From positions 198,199,855 through 198,263,854 of the forward strand of contig NC_135497.1 in the NCBI RefSeq assembly GCF_052857255.1: DNA of 64,000 bases, in the 5' to 3' direction. The DNA is from Amblyomma americanum (taxonomy: Eukaryota > Arthropoda > Arachnida > Ixodida > Ixodidae). The first letter of the stretch is position 1, and each line of letters begins with the position of its first letter. The position numbers and the translations under genes were made by a program. A model generated the notes under the pieces. That model was not told the origin of the DNA, did not search any database, and was given only the letters and a program-made list of their open reading frames with translations. Below, one piece after another: positions 35,132-45,358 of the stretch.

Positions 35132-35388
35132 GTCGATGATGATAGTGAATTTTTATGGCGCAAGGGCATCTGCGGCCAAAGAGTGCCACGACAGAAGGTA
35201 TTTTTATTTGCTCATGGTGGGGTCTAAGACCTATTACCTAAGCATTTCACCCTAAATAAGCCGAGCCCCAGGCGAGGGGAAGCTTGCACCAATCGTATCA
35301 CCTGTCGCTACCTGGCGGCACTGGGGATCGAACCCCACACCTCCCGCATGCGAGGCGGATGCTCAACCACTAGGCCACCACTGCGGTT
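35132..35388 (-). mobile_element. tRNA-derived SINE (family 2) with 14-bp TSD
   Basis: CTTTTGTGTTCCCT is present, identical, at 35118-35131 and 35389-35402. On the minus strand the element starts with a tRNA-like head (ACCGCAGTGGTGGCCTAGTG..., B box GGTTCGATCCC). It passes through a body with GGGGCTCGGCTTAT and TTGCGCCATAAAAAT, and ends in a TATCATCATCG-type tail. A homologous copy lies at 47468-47702 on the plus strand. The perfect long TSD points to a fairly young insertion by LINE-type machinery. Confidence 0.95.
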
Positions 35389-35402
35389 CTTTTGTGTTCC
35401 CT

Positions 35403-36776
35403 CAAGTTGCTAATAGCGCGAAATCCGCTCTACCTGGTGCATATTCACATTAGTATGATCACTGGAAGACGTAACGGCGCGACAACCGTTTCCGCGAAAC
35501 ATCCGTGTAGTGAATTAACGAGCAAGAAAGCACGAGGTTAGAAGTAAAAGTAGTAGACTTTCTCGGCATACATTCCCCTTTTACTGTGGCGTGTTTGCAA
35601 TGCTAGGCGAGTACTTGACAGCGCTGCATGAACAGCACAGTCTTGCGGCGCATAATATTTAGACTTATCGGAAACGTTCACTGACATACAACGACGTGGA
35701 CGGCGGTTTCATTGTAGATATACATTAGACGTCTTCGTGCCGACTTTTGGCGTGCGCGTGTGAGGTCCGCAATGTCATTACAACCACGTAACTTCTCGAG
35801 CCCCGTTTGCGTCCGTCTCCACCGCTCACGATAAATTTGGAAAAGGTAAAGTAGGGATTAGGGCGTCAGAGTTGGCAAATATAGGGACTATTTTTTTTTC
35901 GCGGCTACTTACCTTCATGTAATCAGTAAGAATAAAAGTACTGAATTGGGCCATTGGGTGCATGGTCATAAAGAAGGGAAAAAGCGTGAAGTCAAATAGC
36001 TTTCTTTACGGTCGCTAGTTCAGCGCTCTGCGCTTATGTCGTTTCGCTGTCCCCTGTATTTCGGGCGTCGTATTCTCTCTTTATAATGCAGCTAAGACTT
36101 GCCGATTGGCACAGCGAGTCTCATCATTGGGACAGGCCGTTTATAGAGAAATCTTCCAGTTAATAGTGACCTGCAGCCTGTGGGTATGCACAGGGCTGCC
36201 GCTATTTTTAACTTGCGCTCCAAGAGAGCTATAGCGCTAGAGCTCTAGGGGGGTATGACCTCGACCGCACTCATCTTGACTACCGTTTTAGAGCACACAG
36301 AAGTTTGTACAGAAGTGGCACAGCAATCCACAAGTGCGCAGTGTGCCTGATAAGTTTTGTGAAAATATTTTATGAAATAATTTCCTGCGGCGATAGCTAC
36401 AAGTTTTGCTACCAAACGGGAACAACTATGCTGAAAAGGTTATCTCCATCGATGTCATTGAGCGTCAATTAGTTAGAGGGATAGCTCTTTCTAATAAAGA
36501 AATGGAGAAAGGAAACTAGGAATGGGCATGAAAATTGATATTGCTGTTCCTGACGGAATAAGATATACAACCAGTGTTACAGCTGTCAACCTTTTCTTTT
36601 TATTTGGCAGTGTATTTTGGCTCTTGTCTAAGCCTTCTCATTATGCTTTGTATCCAGCACTTTTCTGCTGCAAGCCTCTTGTTAGTTACAATAGTAACGC
36701 CTAATTTAATGCCTTGAAGTTAACCACCACGACTTGCCCTGCCGTGCATAAAAGAATGACTCAGAAACTTTTCGCA
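35403..36776. other. Unassigned stretch downstream of the peptide gene
   Basis: No reading frame with a recognisable motif and no repeat I can identify. It lies 3' of the Gly/His/Tyr peptide gene on that gene's strand. Confidence 0.4.
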
Positions 36777-36796
36777 TAATGCGACTGCGACACTGA

Positions 36797-36802
36797 TTTA
36801 TT
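36797..36802 (-). terminator. Polyadenylation signal AATAAA of the peptide gene
   Basis: On the minus strand AATAAA lies 75 nt after the stop codon, in a short 3' UTR. Cleavage is expected near 36770-36785. This supports transcription of exon 2 on this strand. Confidence 0.8.
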
Positions 36803-36876
36803 CGGCTTCGTGTACTCCACCTTGCGGGGAAGACATCAGCCCGTGACAAAGCACGCAGGCGCGTCAGGCAAGCTGC

Positions 36877-39644
36877 CTAGCGCCTGCCGTACCCATAGTG
36901 ACCGTATCCACCGTAGTGGCCGTATCCTCCGTAGTGGCCGTGGCCGTATCCTCCATAGTGGCCGTGACCGTAGCCGCCGTGTCCATAGCCGTGGCCATGC
37001 CCATAGTGGTGGTAGTAGCCGGCAGAGACGATGGTGGCTAGCAGCACAAGCATCAGGATGGTGAGCTGGGGAAGAGGGCAGGTGCGGTGAGACGCGGAGA
37101 ACACACTGCGCACGCTCTGCCGCAGGCTCACACAGGTTTAAAGCATTGCCATAACAATTTTACAAATCTTGAGTGCATTCATGCAGCTCCGTTGAAAAAG
37201 GGCGTCAGTCAAATGTAACGGAACGGTGAGCTCACAAAGAGCACTCCAACATCTACTTGAGATGCATGTTGGCTAGTTTTTTTTTGTCATGGGCGTAGCG
37301 TTTGTAACCCTTCCCTGTCCGTTGGTCCCTGCGTTTCTCCTCTCTTTGAGCGGGTTGACAGCTAGCCCCACGAAAAAAGGTTATGAAATGAAGGGAGAAG
37401 TCACCATGTGGTGCACACTTTGGCAAGTGTTTCGTGCTCCGTTACATAGTCTAGCTGTCTCGAAAAGAACACTTCGATCTTTAAATTTAATGGTGCAGTA
37501 CCATTCAGCACTTACTTACCAATCTAGTGCTGAGTGTACCACACCACAGGCTCAAATTGTGACTCAATCTTCTGGAGCATGATCAGTGCTTGATCCTTTC
37601 GCTAATGTGACAGTTGTCATTGGGCCTGTCCTATCGGGCGGCTGACCAACAGGAGCAAGAACGAGACAGTTCACAACACATGCGCTGTCTTGTCCCTGTC
37701 TTGTCACTCTTCCCATTTTCTCTGCCTACCGCAGGGATGTCGTCTATTTGAGAGTAACAGAGCCCCCACAAAACTTTGAGCTGGCTTCTGTACACACGAC
37801 GTACGAGAAAACTGAAGCAGAGTGCTGGAAAAATGCAAGCGCATTGTCACAAACGCATTGTCAATGTTCTACGTTGTCCTTTTCAAAACATGATTCAGGC
37901 CAGAGGTTTTAGGCGGAAACCGTTATGTGGCGTGTTTTCAATGAAGAATTCATGCCGAGCGTGGAACGTGTGAGGCCTTTAGGTAGGGGGAGGTAAAGGC
38001 AGCACACAGGGTTTGCACAGAGCTGACTTACATTTTTGAATAAAAGGAGATGGTGTCCTCATGCATTGTTACTACACACTAAGACGCCTTGCAAAGTTCG
38101 AAGAGACTGGGCTAGCATATGGTGCTGCTTTGCACCACAGTTCTAATACAAATGGGACATTTTAAGGCCAACGTACTACTGGGGAGAAAAGTTTCCGGGA
38201 CGCGAGTTCTAGGAAGAACGTTTACTGCAGCTCCACCTCGCCACCCAGTCGCCTCATATTTTCTGAAGGCATTAAATGCCTAAATTCTCCTTCCCGTCTT
38301 CACAATATCAGGCGACTGGGTAACGAGGTGGAGCTGCAATAAACGTTTTTCCTAGACCTCGTGTCTCGGAAACTTCTGTCCTCAGTAGTACAAGGCATCA
38401 TCGGGCATATGACCGTGGAGTCGTTCATATATATAGTAGCGTACCCTTGTTGTCCTGGCGGTGCGGCTCAAGACAAGACAAGGCAAGACATGGTCTCACC
38501 TGCAGTCCACGCGAGATTTTGGGATACCGGAACCAGGGTCATAATAGCAGTTATTTTTTTTTCTGGAGACGTCAGAATGCCGGTTCCTCTCACAAAATGC
38601 TACAACATTCAGAGGATGTATGCCCCATGCATTCGCGTGGTAGCCTCCAGCCATCTCTATGCACTTCACATCAAGGTGAGGGAATGAAAATTTTCATTCT
38701 TTTTTTGTTAACTCCTATACGGTCACAGCGCGCTTGCTGCTGTGCTTTTCTGCCTTCACGCGATTGTTCGTTATCTTTTTTGAGTTCTTGTTCGCTTTCT
38801 TCACTAACCTCATTGGTACTCTGGCTACACGCACGATTTCGTCCCCGTGCCAGGCAACATGAGAGTGACTGCAAAAAGTCCTTGGGAGCCTTTTCATTGT
38901 CTTTGCGCTGACGAGGCATACTTTTTAAGGATCCCGCCCTGCAGGGAGCGCTTTAATGAGGCTTGCAGTGGTGCCGTGAAACTTTCGCAGGTGCGGATAC
39001 GAGCGAGTCTCTGGAATGCCGACAGTCACGTTCAAAGCGGTTGTCCATAGCTTTCAAGTACAAATCCCGTCGCGCCTATTAGGAGCCGAATTTTTGGCGC
39101 TTAGCACTGCGCACCTGTGGAGAATGAGACGGAGCACTTGTGTTGCAGTCATTACGAAGCTTGACCTGAGGAGTTTTTCGGTACAAGGAAATTTAACGAA
39201 TGCTGCCTGCCTTTGTGTACTTCCGGAACCGCAAGATCATTAAAGGGGAAGTTTCACGGATAAAATCAAGCAAGCCTTTCTAGAAGAAAACTGAACACAG
39301 CAGCGGGTCTTTGTTGCAGGACATACAAGGCAGCCTCCCTGTGGTCAAGATACGAGGACACGGCGGGGCACTTGTCGGTGAGAGAGAAAAATAACTCGCA
39401 CTACAGAACAGTGCGCTGCTATGAACGGCGTACGTTCCCTGAAAAGAAAAGTTATCTATGCTATACTTAATGAGCGTGACGAAAACGAGTATTCTCATCA
39501 GAGCCTCTGCGTAGAGCCGAAAACAAAGCTTTTTTTTTTTTCAGCTTGACGCTGGTAGGTTCACAAATAAACGTGTATTATGGGCGCTTTCCCTTAGGAA
39601 CGCGTCAAAAGAAATGAGCCTACGGTACTTACAACAACCTTCAT
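36877..39644 (-). CDS. Secreted Gly/His/Tyr-rich peptide, two exons
   Basis: Join of exon 2 (37065-36877) and exon 1 (39644-39633), minus strand; 66 residues predicted. Exon 1 is ATG AAG GTT GTT followed by the donor GTAAGT; exon 2 follows a pyrimidine tract and CAG, both in phase 0. Joined, residues 1-19 read MKVVLTILMLVLLATIVSA, a textbook signal peptide with VSA before the cleavage site. The 47-residue mature part has 21 Gly, 13 Tyr and 11 His in GHYGGYGH-like repeats, and ends GRR. Peptides of this composition in arthropods are known as antimicrobial or cuticle-associated (acanthoscurrin- or ctenidin-like by composition only); the function here is not proven. The terminal Gly-Arg-Arg is a candidate C-terminal amidation signal. 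Exon 2, TATA box and AATAAA are clear; the exon 1 link across 2.57 kb is inference. Confidence 0.8.
37066..39632 (-). other. Predicted intron of the peptide gene
   Basis: Donor GTAAGT at 39632-39627 and acceptor CTCTTCCCCAG ending at 37066, both canonical. The intron is about 2,567 nt and interrupts the signal-peptide codons after residue 4. It contains a 219-bp foldback element (38173-38391) and no recognisable exon of another gene. Without the intron call, the frame would read through from an ATG at 37131 with an implausible Arg/Ser-rich start. Confidence 0.7.
38173..38391. mobile_element. Foldback (MITE-like) element in the intron
   Basis: 38173-38261 and 38302-38391 are reverse complements at roughly 85 percent, beginning GTACTACTG and ending AGTAGTAC, with a loop of about 40 bp. 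Blocks such as GCAGCTCCACCTCG are exact in both arms. AAGGC precedes the left arm by 4 bp and follows the right arm directly, a possible but weak TSD. There is no coding capacity. Confidence 0.8.
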
Positions 39645-39753
39645 GGCGACTTCTTCCGCTCGCTGCGATCGGGAGGGCAACAGGTAGCGCTGTCAATACG
39701 TCGTAGTGCGAAAACTGCCGTGTAGAATGCCGAGCATCGCTGCTCTTTTTATA
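39645..39753 (-). promoter_or_regulatory. TATA promoter and 5' UTR of the peptide gene
   Basis: On the minus strand TATAAAAAG lies at 39753-39745. About 25-30 nt downstream is CATTCTACA (around 39729-39721), a plausible start region. The ATG at 39644 follows about 80 nt later in good context (GCCATGA). This is a compact TATA-driven promoter of the kind used by highly expressed tissue-specific arthropod genes. Confidence 0.65.
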
Positions 39754-39759
39754 AGCGGC

Positions 39760-40780
39760 CAAATGTCGGTCAAGTCAAGGCGGCTGCCGCCTTCAAAGCA
39801 AGCGTAAAATTGTCGCCAGCTACCCATCACTTTCGTGCCACGTGTCCGGCGCTTGCTTCAACCCCCCCCCCCACCCCCCCCCCTTCCCGCGAGCATTGCG
39901 CGGCACGCGTGGACCGAACCTTTCATTGTTTCCAGCGGTCAAAGTGGGGCGCCCAGTTTAATTGTTGCGGGCCGCGTAGACGGAGAAAGGCATGTCGCTC
40001 TTTCAGAATCGGTTTGAAACCCGAGCTCTGGTTCGTAGCAGCGAACTTTCTATTGACCGTACACATAATTTGGGTCAACAAGGGAACCGTGCGCGAGGCT
40101 GGTATTTTCCGTCACAGTGGCGATTGACGCGCCCGAATAACGGATTTCGTCATCATTCACCTTTTCTTCGGAAAAAGAGAAAAAAGAAAGAGCAATCCAG
40201 AACACAATTTCTATGAACGCCGCGTCTAACCTAGGCACATTACTCCGCACAATACCGAAGCGGCCGCATTCTGACTTCGTTTCAAAATGTAGAGAGATCG
40301 GGTGACCGACTGTCGCGGTTGAAATACAAGCCTGCGACACGAGACGCTTTCTCTTGCCGTACACGGACGTCGTGAAAGCCCGAGAGAAGTATAAGTGTGG
40401 TGCCACACACGATTGCTTCTGTGCTGAAGGAATCGTGCCCAGGTAGCTCAAGCCAGGCTCATGTTTCGCATAATGCCGGGCTGTAGACGCGCTTCTAAAG
40501 AATTTTAAACTGCTGCCACGGTGATCACGTGGAAGCGGTCAGACTTACCTCAGAGAAGTAAAAGGGAGATTTCGCGTATCTGCTTCGTGGTATTCCAGTT
40601 ATATTTGTTAAAGAATTCACAGAAGGTATAAAAAAATTAGTTCGCCTCTTTGAAGTTAACCGCGTGGTACGGCAACCACGTCGTACGCGAATGGACCGAT
40701 TTCAAAGTAGTCGAGGGGGGGGGGGGGGGTTCTTATCAAAGGAGCAACATTAAAAGTATCCGCTGTCTGGCGTCGTTGTA
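39760..40780. other. Unassigned; poly-C and poly-G runs
   Basis: Upstream flank of the peptide gene, no other gene recognised. C-rich runs lie at about 39861-39883, and a run of 15 G is at 40715-40729. The 133-codon minus-strand frame at 40050-40451 has no motif. Confidence 0.35.
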
Positions 40781-40921
40781 TTTATTTATTAATTTATTGA
40801 ATACTGCGGACATGCTGTATGTCCAAGCAGGAGAGGGAAATACATACAGGGGAAAGAAAAGCAAGTACCGAACAATATATATGCCACAAAATATACAATG
40901 CAGACACACGTTAAAATGCAG

Positions 40922-41401
40922 TTACAATACAGCAGTGAAAATATCAAGAATGATTAGCAAGCAACGGAGAGGTCTGTGGTAGGGATTCAATTCAGAAACT
41001 GTTCTTGGAAAGAAAGAAAACTTGTACGTATTTGTGCGTGCAAAAATAGGTTCCAGGCTAAGGGTATGCTTGTGGCGCGAGGCTCGACTAGAATCTCCAG
41101 CGATGTGATTTTCGGGTCGAATACCAAGTCGAGAAAAGTATAATGAATGAAGGAAATTGAGACGGGCTTTCTTTCTTCTATCTGCAAGTGGTTCTAAGTC
41201 TGCAAGTTTGAGCATGGCGGAAGGAGAGTCTAGGCGCCGGTAACGGTTGAAATTAAAGCGAGCCGCAAGACGTTGTATTTTTTCAAGTTTTTGGGTGTCA
41301 TCTGTAGTGTAGGGATCCCACACAATGCAGGCATATTCGAGAGTTGGCCTTACACTGGATTTATATGCCTTCAGTCTTAGGGCACTAGGGCAACCACCCA
41401 T
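40922..41401 (-). pseudogene. LINE ORF2 C-terminal region
   Basis: The frame begins GGCPSALRLKAYKSSVRPTLEYACIVWDPYTT and continues with LEKIQRLAARFNFNRYRR and FFPRTVSELN. This is the characteristic VRP-LEYA-VWDP, QRRAARF and FFPRT series that ends CR1-like ORF2 proteins. It follows the RT frame with a one-base shift near 41400. The frame ends at 40922, close to the element's 3' end. Confidence 0.85.
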
Positions 41402-42021
41402 TCGAAACTTAAGAAATCATAACTTTTGCGGGCGGAGGAACATATATTATCGATGTGTTTCGTCCATTTGAGCCGTGACGTTATCGTGACATTTAGATAC
41501 TTATATTCTTTTACACCTATGATGGCATTGTTATTTATGTTGTATCTAAAATTAAGGGGCGTAGTCTTTTTACTGATGCAGAGAGAAACTGTTTTGTCAA
41601 AGTTAATAATTATTTCCCATTCGTTACACCATTTAGCTAATAACTGAAGATTTGCGTTCAAAGTAAGCTGGTCAGAAACAGATTTGATAGTATTAAATAT
41701 AATACAATCATCCGCAAACAACTTTACGGACACAGAGGGTTCGAGAGCTTCTGTGAGGTCATTTATATAGATATTGAAGAGTACTGGACCCAAAACCGAT
41801 CCCTGAGGTACACATGAATAAACCTCTAAGAATCGAGAGGTGGCTCCATCGATTTCGACAAACTGCTTTCGTTTGGATAAATATGACGTGACCCAATTGA
41901 TTATTTTATCCGGAATGCCTATTATTTTCATTTTTGTTACTAGTTTATGATGAGGGACTCTATCAAAAGCTTTGGAATAATCTAAAAAAATCATGTCAAT
42001 CTGGCCACCACAATCGAGCAC
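41377..42021 (-). pseudogene. LINE reverse transcriptase (C-terminal RT motifs intact)
   Basis: 214 codons. FLDYSKAFDRVPHHKL (residues 12-27) is the A box with its catalytic Asp, SCVPQGSVLGPVLFNIYINDL (about residues 69-89) is the B box, and LFADDCIIF (101-109) is the catalytic FADD box. SDQLTLNANLQLLAKWCNEWEI and YKYLNVTITSRLKWTKHI follow, typical of CR1/Jockey-type LINEs. All three catalytic Asp are present, but the N-terminal fingers, the endonuclease and a continuous C-terminus are missing. The last residues (EWVVALVP) come from a frameshift; the true continuation is the next entry. Confidence 0.88.
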
Positions 42022-42050
42022 TTTGGAAAGTTCATCTACAGTATCTCCTT

Positions 42051-43788
42051 AAAAAGCAGCATAGCGGTGATACATGCGCAGAAAAACAGAACGGTTAACT
42101 TTTTAGTGGTTTAATTCTCTTCATTAATTAAAATTACTGGCAGTCTGAAAATATGAACCCCCAAAAATATTGAAAGGAAAGTCATGAGGTTCCATAAGCG
42201 GAGATTCGGCAAAATTAATTGATGACTGCATGGAAAATATTACCATTAGCCGCCCGCTCCACGTGTGGGATAAGAGGTTAAGAAAGAAGCCACTTAATTT
42301 CGCGAGCCCTTGGTGGCTGCGTGAACTGCACGACTAGGACCTCCCAGCTCTCATTCGTTTCGTTTGCTGATAAGTACAGCAAGTTACGGCTGCGTGTCTA
42401 AGAGCTTCAGAGCAAGAACATCACTGCTGTTCGATAATGCGAGTGAAAGTCTGGGTGGGTTCGCGCTCAACTTTTGCAAGGCCAGAGAACGTTAAAGGAA
42501 AGAAAATAATACATGCACTTATAATGAACGCGGGCGGTCTGTCGGTACTGGAAACTGTGCCTCGCTTCATTCCGCGCCTTTCGCGTGCCGGCAGAGACAG
42601 CCCGTGCAGGGACTAATTGAGAGGGATTTAAGACCAAATTAGCGCCTAGACGACTGCGTTGCAGAAGCGCTCCCCCCCCCCCCCCCTTTTTTTTTCTTCT
42701 CCTTAATACCTTTAGAAGTCGCAGACGCAGGCGCGCTTAGCGACCATCCCGCTGCGGACTAGTTGCGGTCATCCGCCATCTGAGTAGCTCGTTAGTCACA
42801 GCTTTCTCGAAGCGAGAAACTTTTCACCTGAGCAAAGCTACTGCGCAGTTCGAGCGCACTGACAGGAATCGCGCGTTCCAGCTCGCTCGTCCGCGCAATG
42901 ACGCTATTAGAGGCGCCTTTTTTCTGACTTTTTTTTTGTCAGCAGTCTGGTTCTCAGTATACGGAATCAATGTAGTAGCCGTATACCAGTGTTATCATTC
43001 TCCATCTACTCCTGGCCCGTCTGGTTGCAAATTTGCTGCAGAGATTACGGCTTTGTGATAAGGCCCACGTGAACTGGCATCGTCGGTCCGACGTTTGTTA
43101 TCGCCTTCTTGGTTGTGTGCTAGGGTGCCAGCACATGCGTGGCCGAGTCTTGATCACCTCTCAGTCTCGAGTGCCACAGAAAAGGTCACGCAATGCGTGC
43201 ACGGCGTTTGCTGTGAGCGTAGCTGCGGGCTCTCTTCCGCTACCCGGTTCAGCTTTCAGCAGCGCAGGCTCCCAGAATTCCTTGCACCGTAGCACCAAAA
43301 AAAAATATTGCGTATTATAAGAAGGTAATACTCTTGTTACAAACGGCTAGCTACAAACCTCCCTTTGCAGTGACGCGTCTATGCTGAGGTAACAGTTAAA
43401 AGCTTACACATTTGATTTTAGTTAAGCAGGCTAAGAATTAGCATACCTATATTGCAATTTTTCTGACATCCGCTGCTACTTCCACTACTATATAATACAA
43501 ACCATTGCTTTTATTTTGTTTTATACCGACGTAGGGTTGTTTGATGTGAATGAAAAAAAAAAGAGCTGGAAAAGTACTCTCAAATCAGACTACGGCCCGC
43601 TTTTCCGATAACAAGAAAATACTCACGTTTAAGGTTAATTCCCTATCACACGCATTAGAACATCGTTGGTGTTCGAAAATTGGCGAGAATCTGCAAAAAA
43701 GAACAAAAACCAAGTGTTAAGTATAAATTATACAGAGGAACTAAATATACGTACTCGATGTTTATGAGACGAAATTAATAGTAATATA
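42051..43788. other. Unassigned; CpG-rich centre
   Basis: No gene recognised. A run of 15 C followed by 9 T lies at 42672-42695. 42700-43290 is richer in CpG and open in several short frames, conceivably a promoter or first exon, with no supporting motif. Confidence 0.3.
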
Positions 43789-45053
43789 TTGAAAAATCAC
43801 GCAATATTTGACCCACACTGCCGAGTTCATGATGATTTTGCTGCCGAATTGCTAAACCGCCCTTTGGTTGCAGTATTCACTCATGAATCGGATGGCCACG
43901 CACCGAAAGTTATTACCCCTACCACATCACCATGCCTGGCACGACGTTCGAGCCTCGCGACGTTCGTCGAGTTCCTTAAGCCCGCGTCACCAGCTCGCAT
44001 CGATAGATATATTTCTAAAATACTAAAAAATGCTAAATATTTCGCAAGGGTCATTTTGGCTCACATATTTACGCAGTCTCTTTCGTCTGGAGTGGTGCCT
44101 GGCGATTGGCAAGAAGGTAAGACCATTTCGGTGCCTAAAAAAGGTACACCTTCTTCTCATGTCAAAGTTTCTCGCTCACCAGTATCGCTTACAAGTTAAC
44201 GAAACATGTAATCTACTGCGGCCCAATTTAATTCCTAACATCTATCAATTTGTCCCACCCTATCGATATGGTTTTCTACAGGGACTATCATGCAAAATCC
44301 AACTAGCATTATTTGTTAATGACCTATGTTCCCCCACAGACGAGTGCATCAAGGTGGTGTTCTCGGCACCTTACTCTTTCTGATCTACATTAACGGTTTG
44401 TCGAGTAACACATCTTCCAATCAAGTCCAGAATTCTTGGACAAATTTTAATTGTGAGGCAACTGTGAAATTTTGTTTTTTACTACAAAAAGTGTGGTGTC
44501 GCGGCGCTGTTTTTAGTAAAAATAATGTACCAACTAGCTGACCTGTTCGCTTTACTGTAGAATATTGTAAGGTACCGACATTGAATTATTCAAGGTAATG
44601 GTTCATTGTTCTGATACGTATAAAAATCTTTCTTTTAAAGTTCCTCCGTTGCTTGCATCGAGTAGTTAAGAGTGCCATAGAAAACTGGTGAGGAGCGCTT
44701 TGGACGATAGCAAACACATTACTTGAAAAAAAAATGCAATCCTGCCAAGCGAGGCCTGCGGTATACTAATTATTATAGTGGAGTCTCAAGTTATAAGAAA
44801 AAAAAATTGCGTTGATAAAAATATCTTCCCATTGAAAAATAAATGCGCTCGTTCAGAATTCCTGGATAATATTGGTTTGTTCGCGGGTGACTGCGAAGCA
44901 GTCGCCTCATCCATATCACTGCCGATATAACCACATTTCATAATGATCTAAATCGCATTGAATCCTGGTGTTATAAAGGGTTCATGAGTATCAATACAAA
45001 TAAAAGGTCCGCGTTATCTTGCCATCAAAAAGACTCCTACACGTCACCCATTT

Positions 45054-45330
45054 AATAATAATAATAATAATTGGTTTTTGGGGAAAGGAAATGGCGCAGT
45101 ATCTGTCTCATATATCGTTGGACACCTGAACCGCGCCGTAAGGGAAGGGATAAGGGAGGGAGTGAAAGAAGAAAGTAAGAATGAGGTGCCGTAGTGGAGG
45201 GCTCCGGAATAATTTCGACCACCTGGGGATCTTTAACGTGCACTGACATCGCACAGCACACGGGCGCTTTAGCGTTTTTCCTCCATAAAAACGCAGCCGC
45301 CGCGGTCGGGTTCGAACCCGGGAACTGATT
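45054..45330 (-). mobile_element. SINE family 1, minus strand, head truncated
   Basis: Homologous to the SINE at 14345-14650 in reverse orientation: it shares the CACGTTAAAGATCCCCAGG block, the TCCATAAAAACG-type segment and the CCAATTATTATTATTATTA tail. The tail (TAA units, 45054-45070) marks the 3' end. The tRNA-like head stops within the T arm (GGGTTCGAACCCG...). It interrupts the LINE at 43789-46030. Confidence 0.9.
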
Positions 45331-45333
45331 CTC

Positions 45334-45358
45334 GAAATTATTCCGGAGCCCTCCACTT
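45334..45358 (+). repeat. Inverted SINE scrap beside the SINE
   Basis: TCGAAATTATTCCGGAGCCC and the following CTCCACT repeat, in opposite orientation, the SINE segment at about 45196-45221. The scrap starts exactly where the truncated SINE ends, giving a snap-back junction. Confidence 0.7.

Larger units (their letters stand above)
40782..42050 (-). mobile_element. 5'-truncated CR1-like LINE
   Basis: Only the C-terminal RT and the end of ORF2 remain. The 3' end (minus strand) has a short AT-rich tail of AATAAAT type at about 40780-40796. No endonuclease or ORF1 is present, the usual result of incomplete target-primed reverse transcription. The reading is interrupted by one frameshift near 41400 and otherwise open over about 370 codons, so this copy is younger than most others in the window. 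Confidence 0.88.

Noticed and set aside
36877..37131. 84-codon single-exon version of the Gly/His/Tyr peptide starting at 37131
   Set aside because: The first 22 codons lie in what looks like intron and pyrimidine tract. Splicing to MKVV at 39644-39633 gives a proper signal peptide and uses consensus sites.
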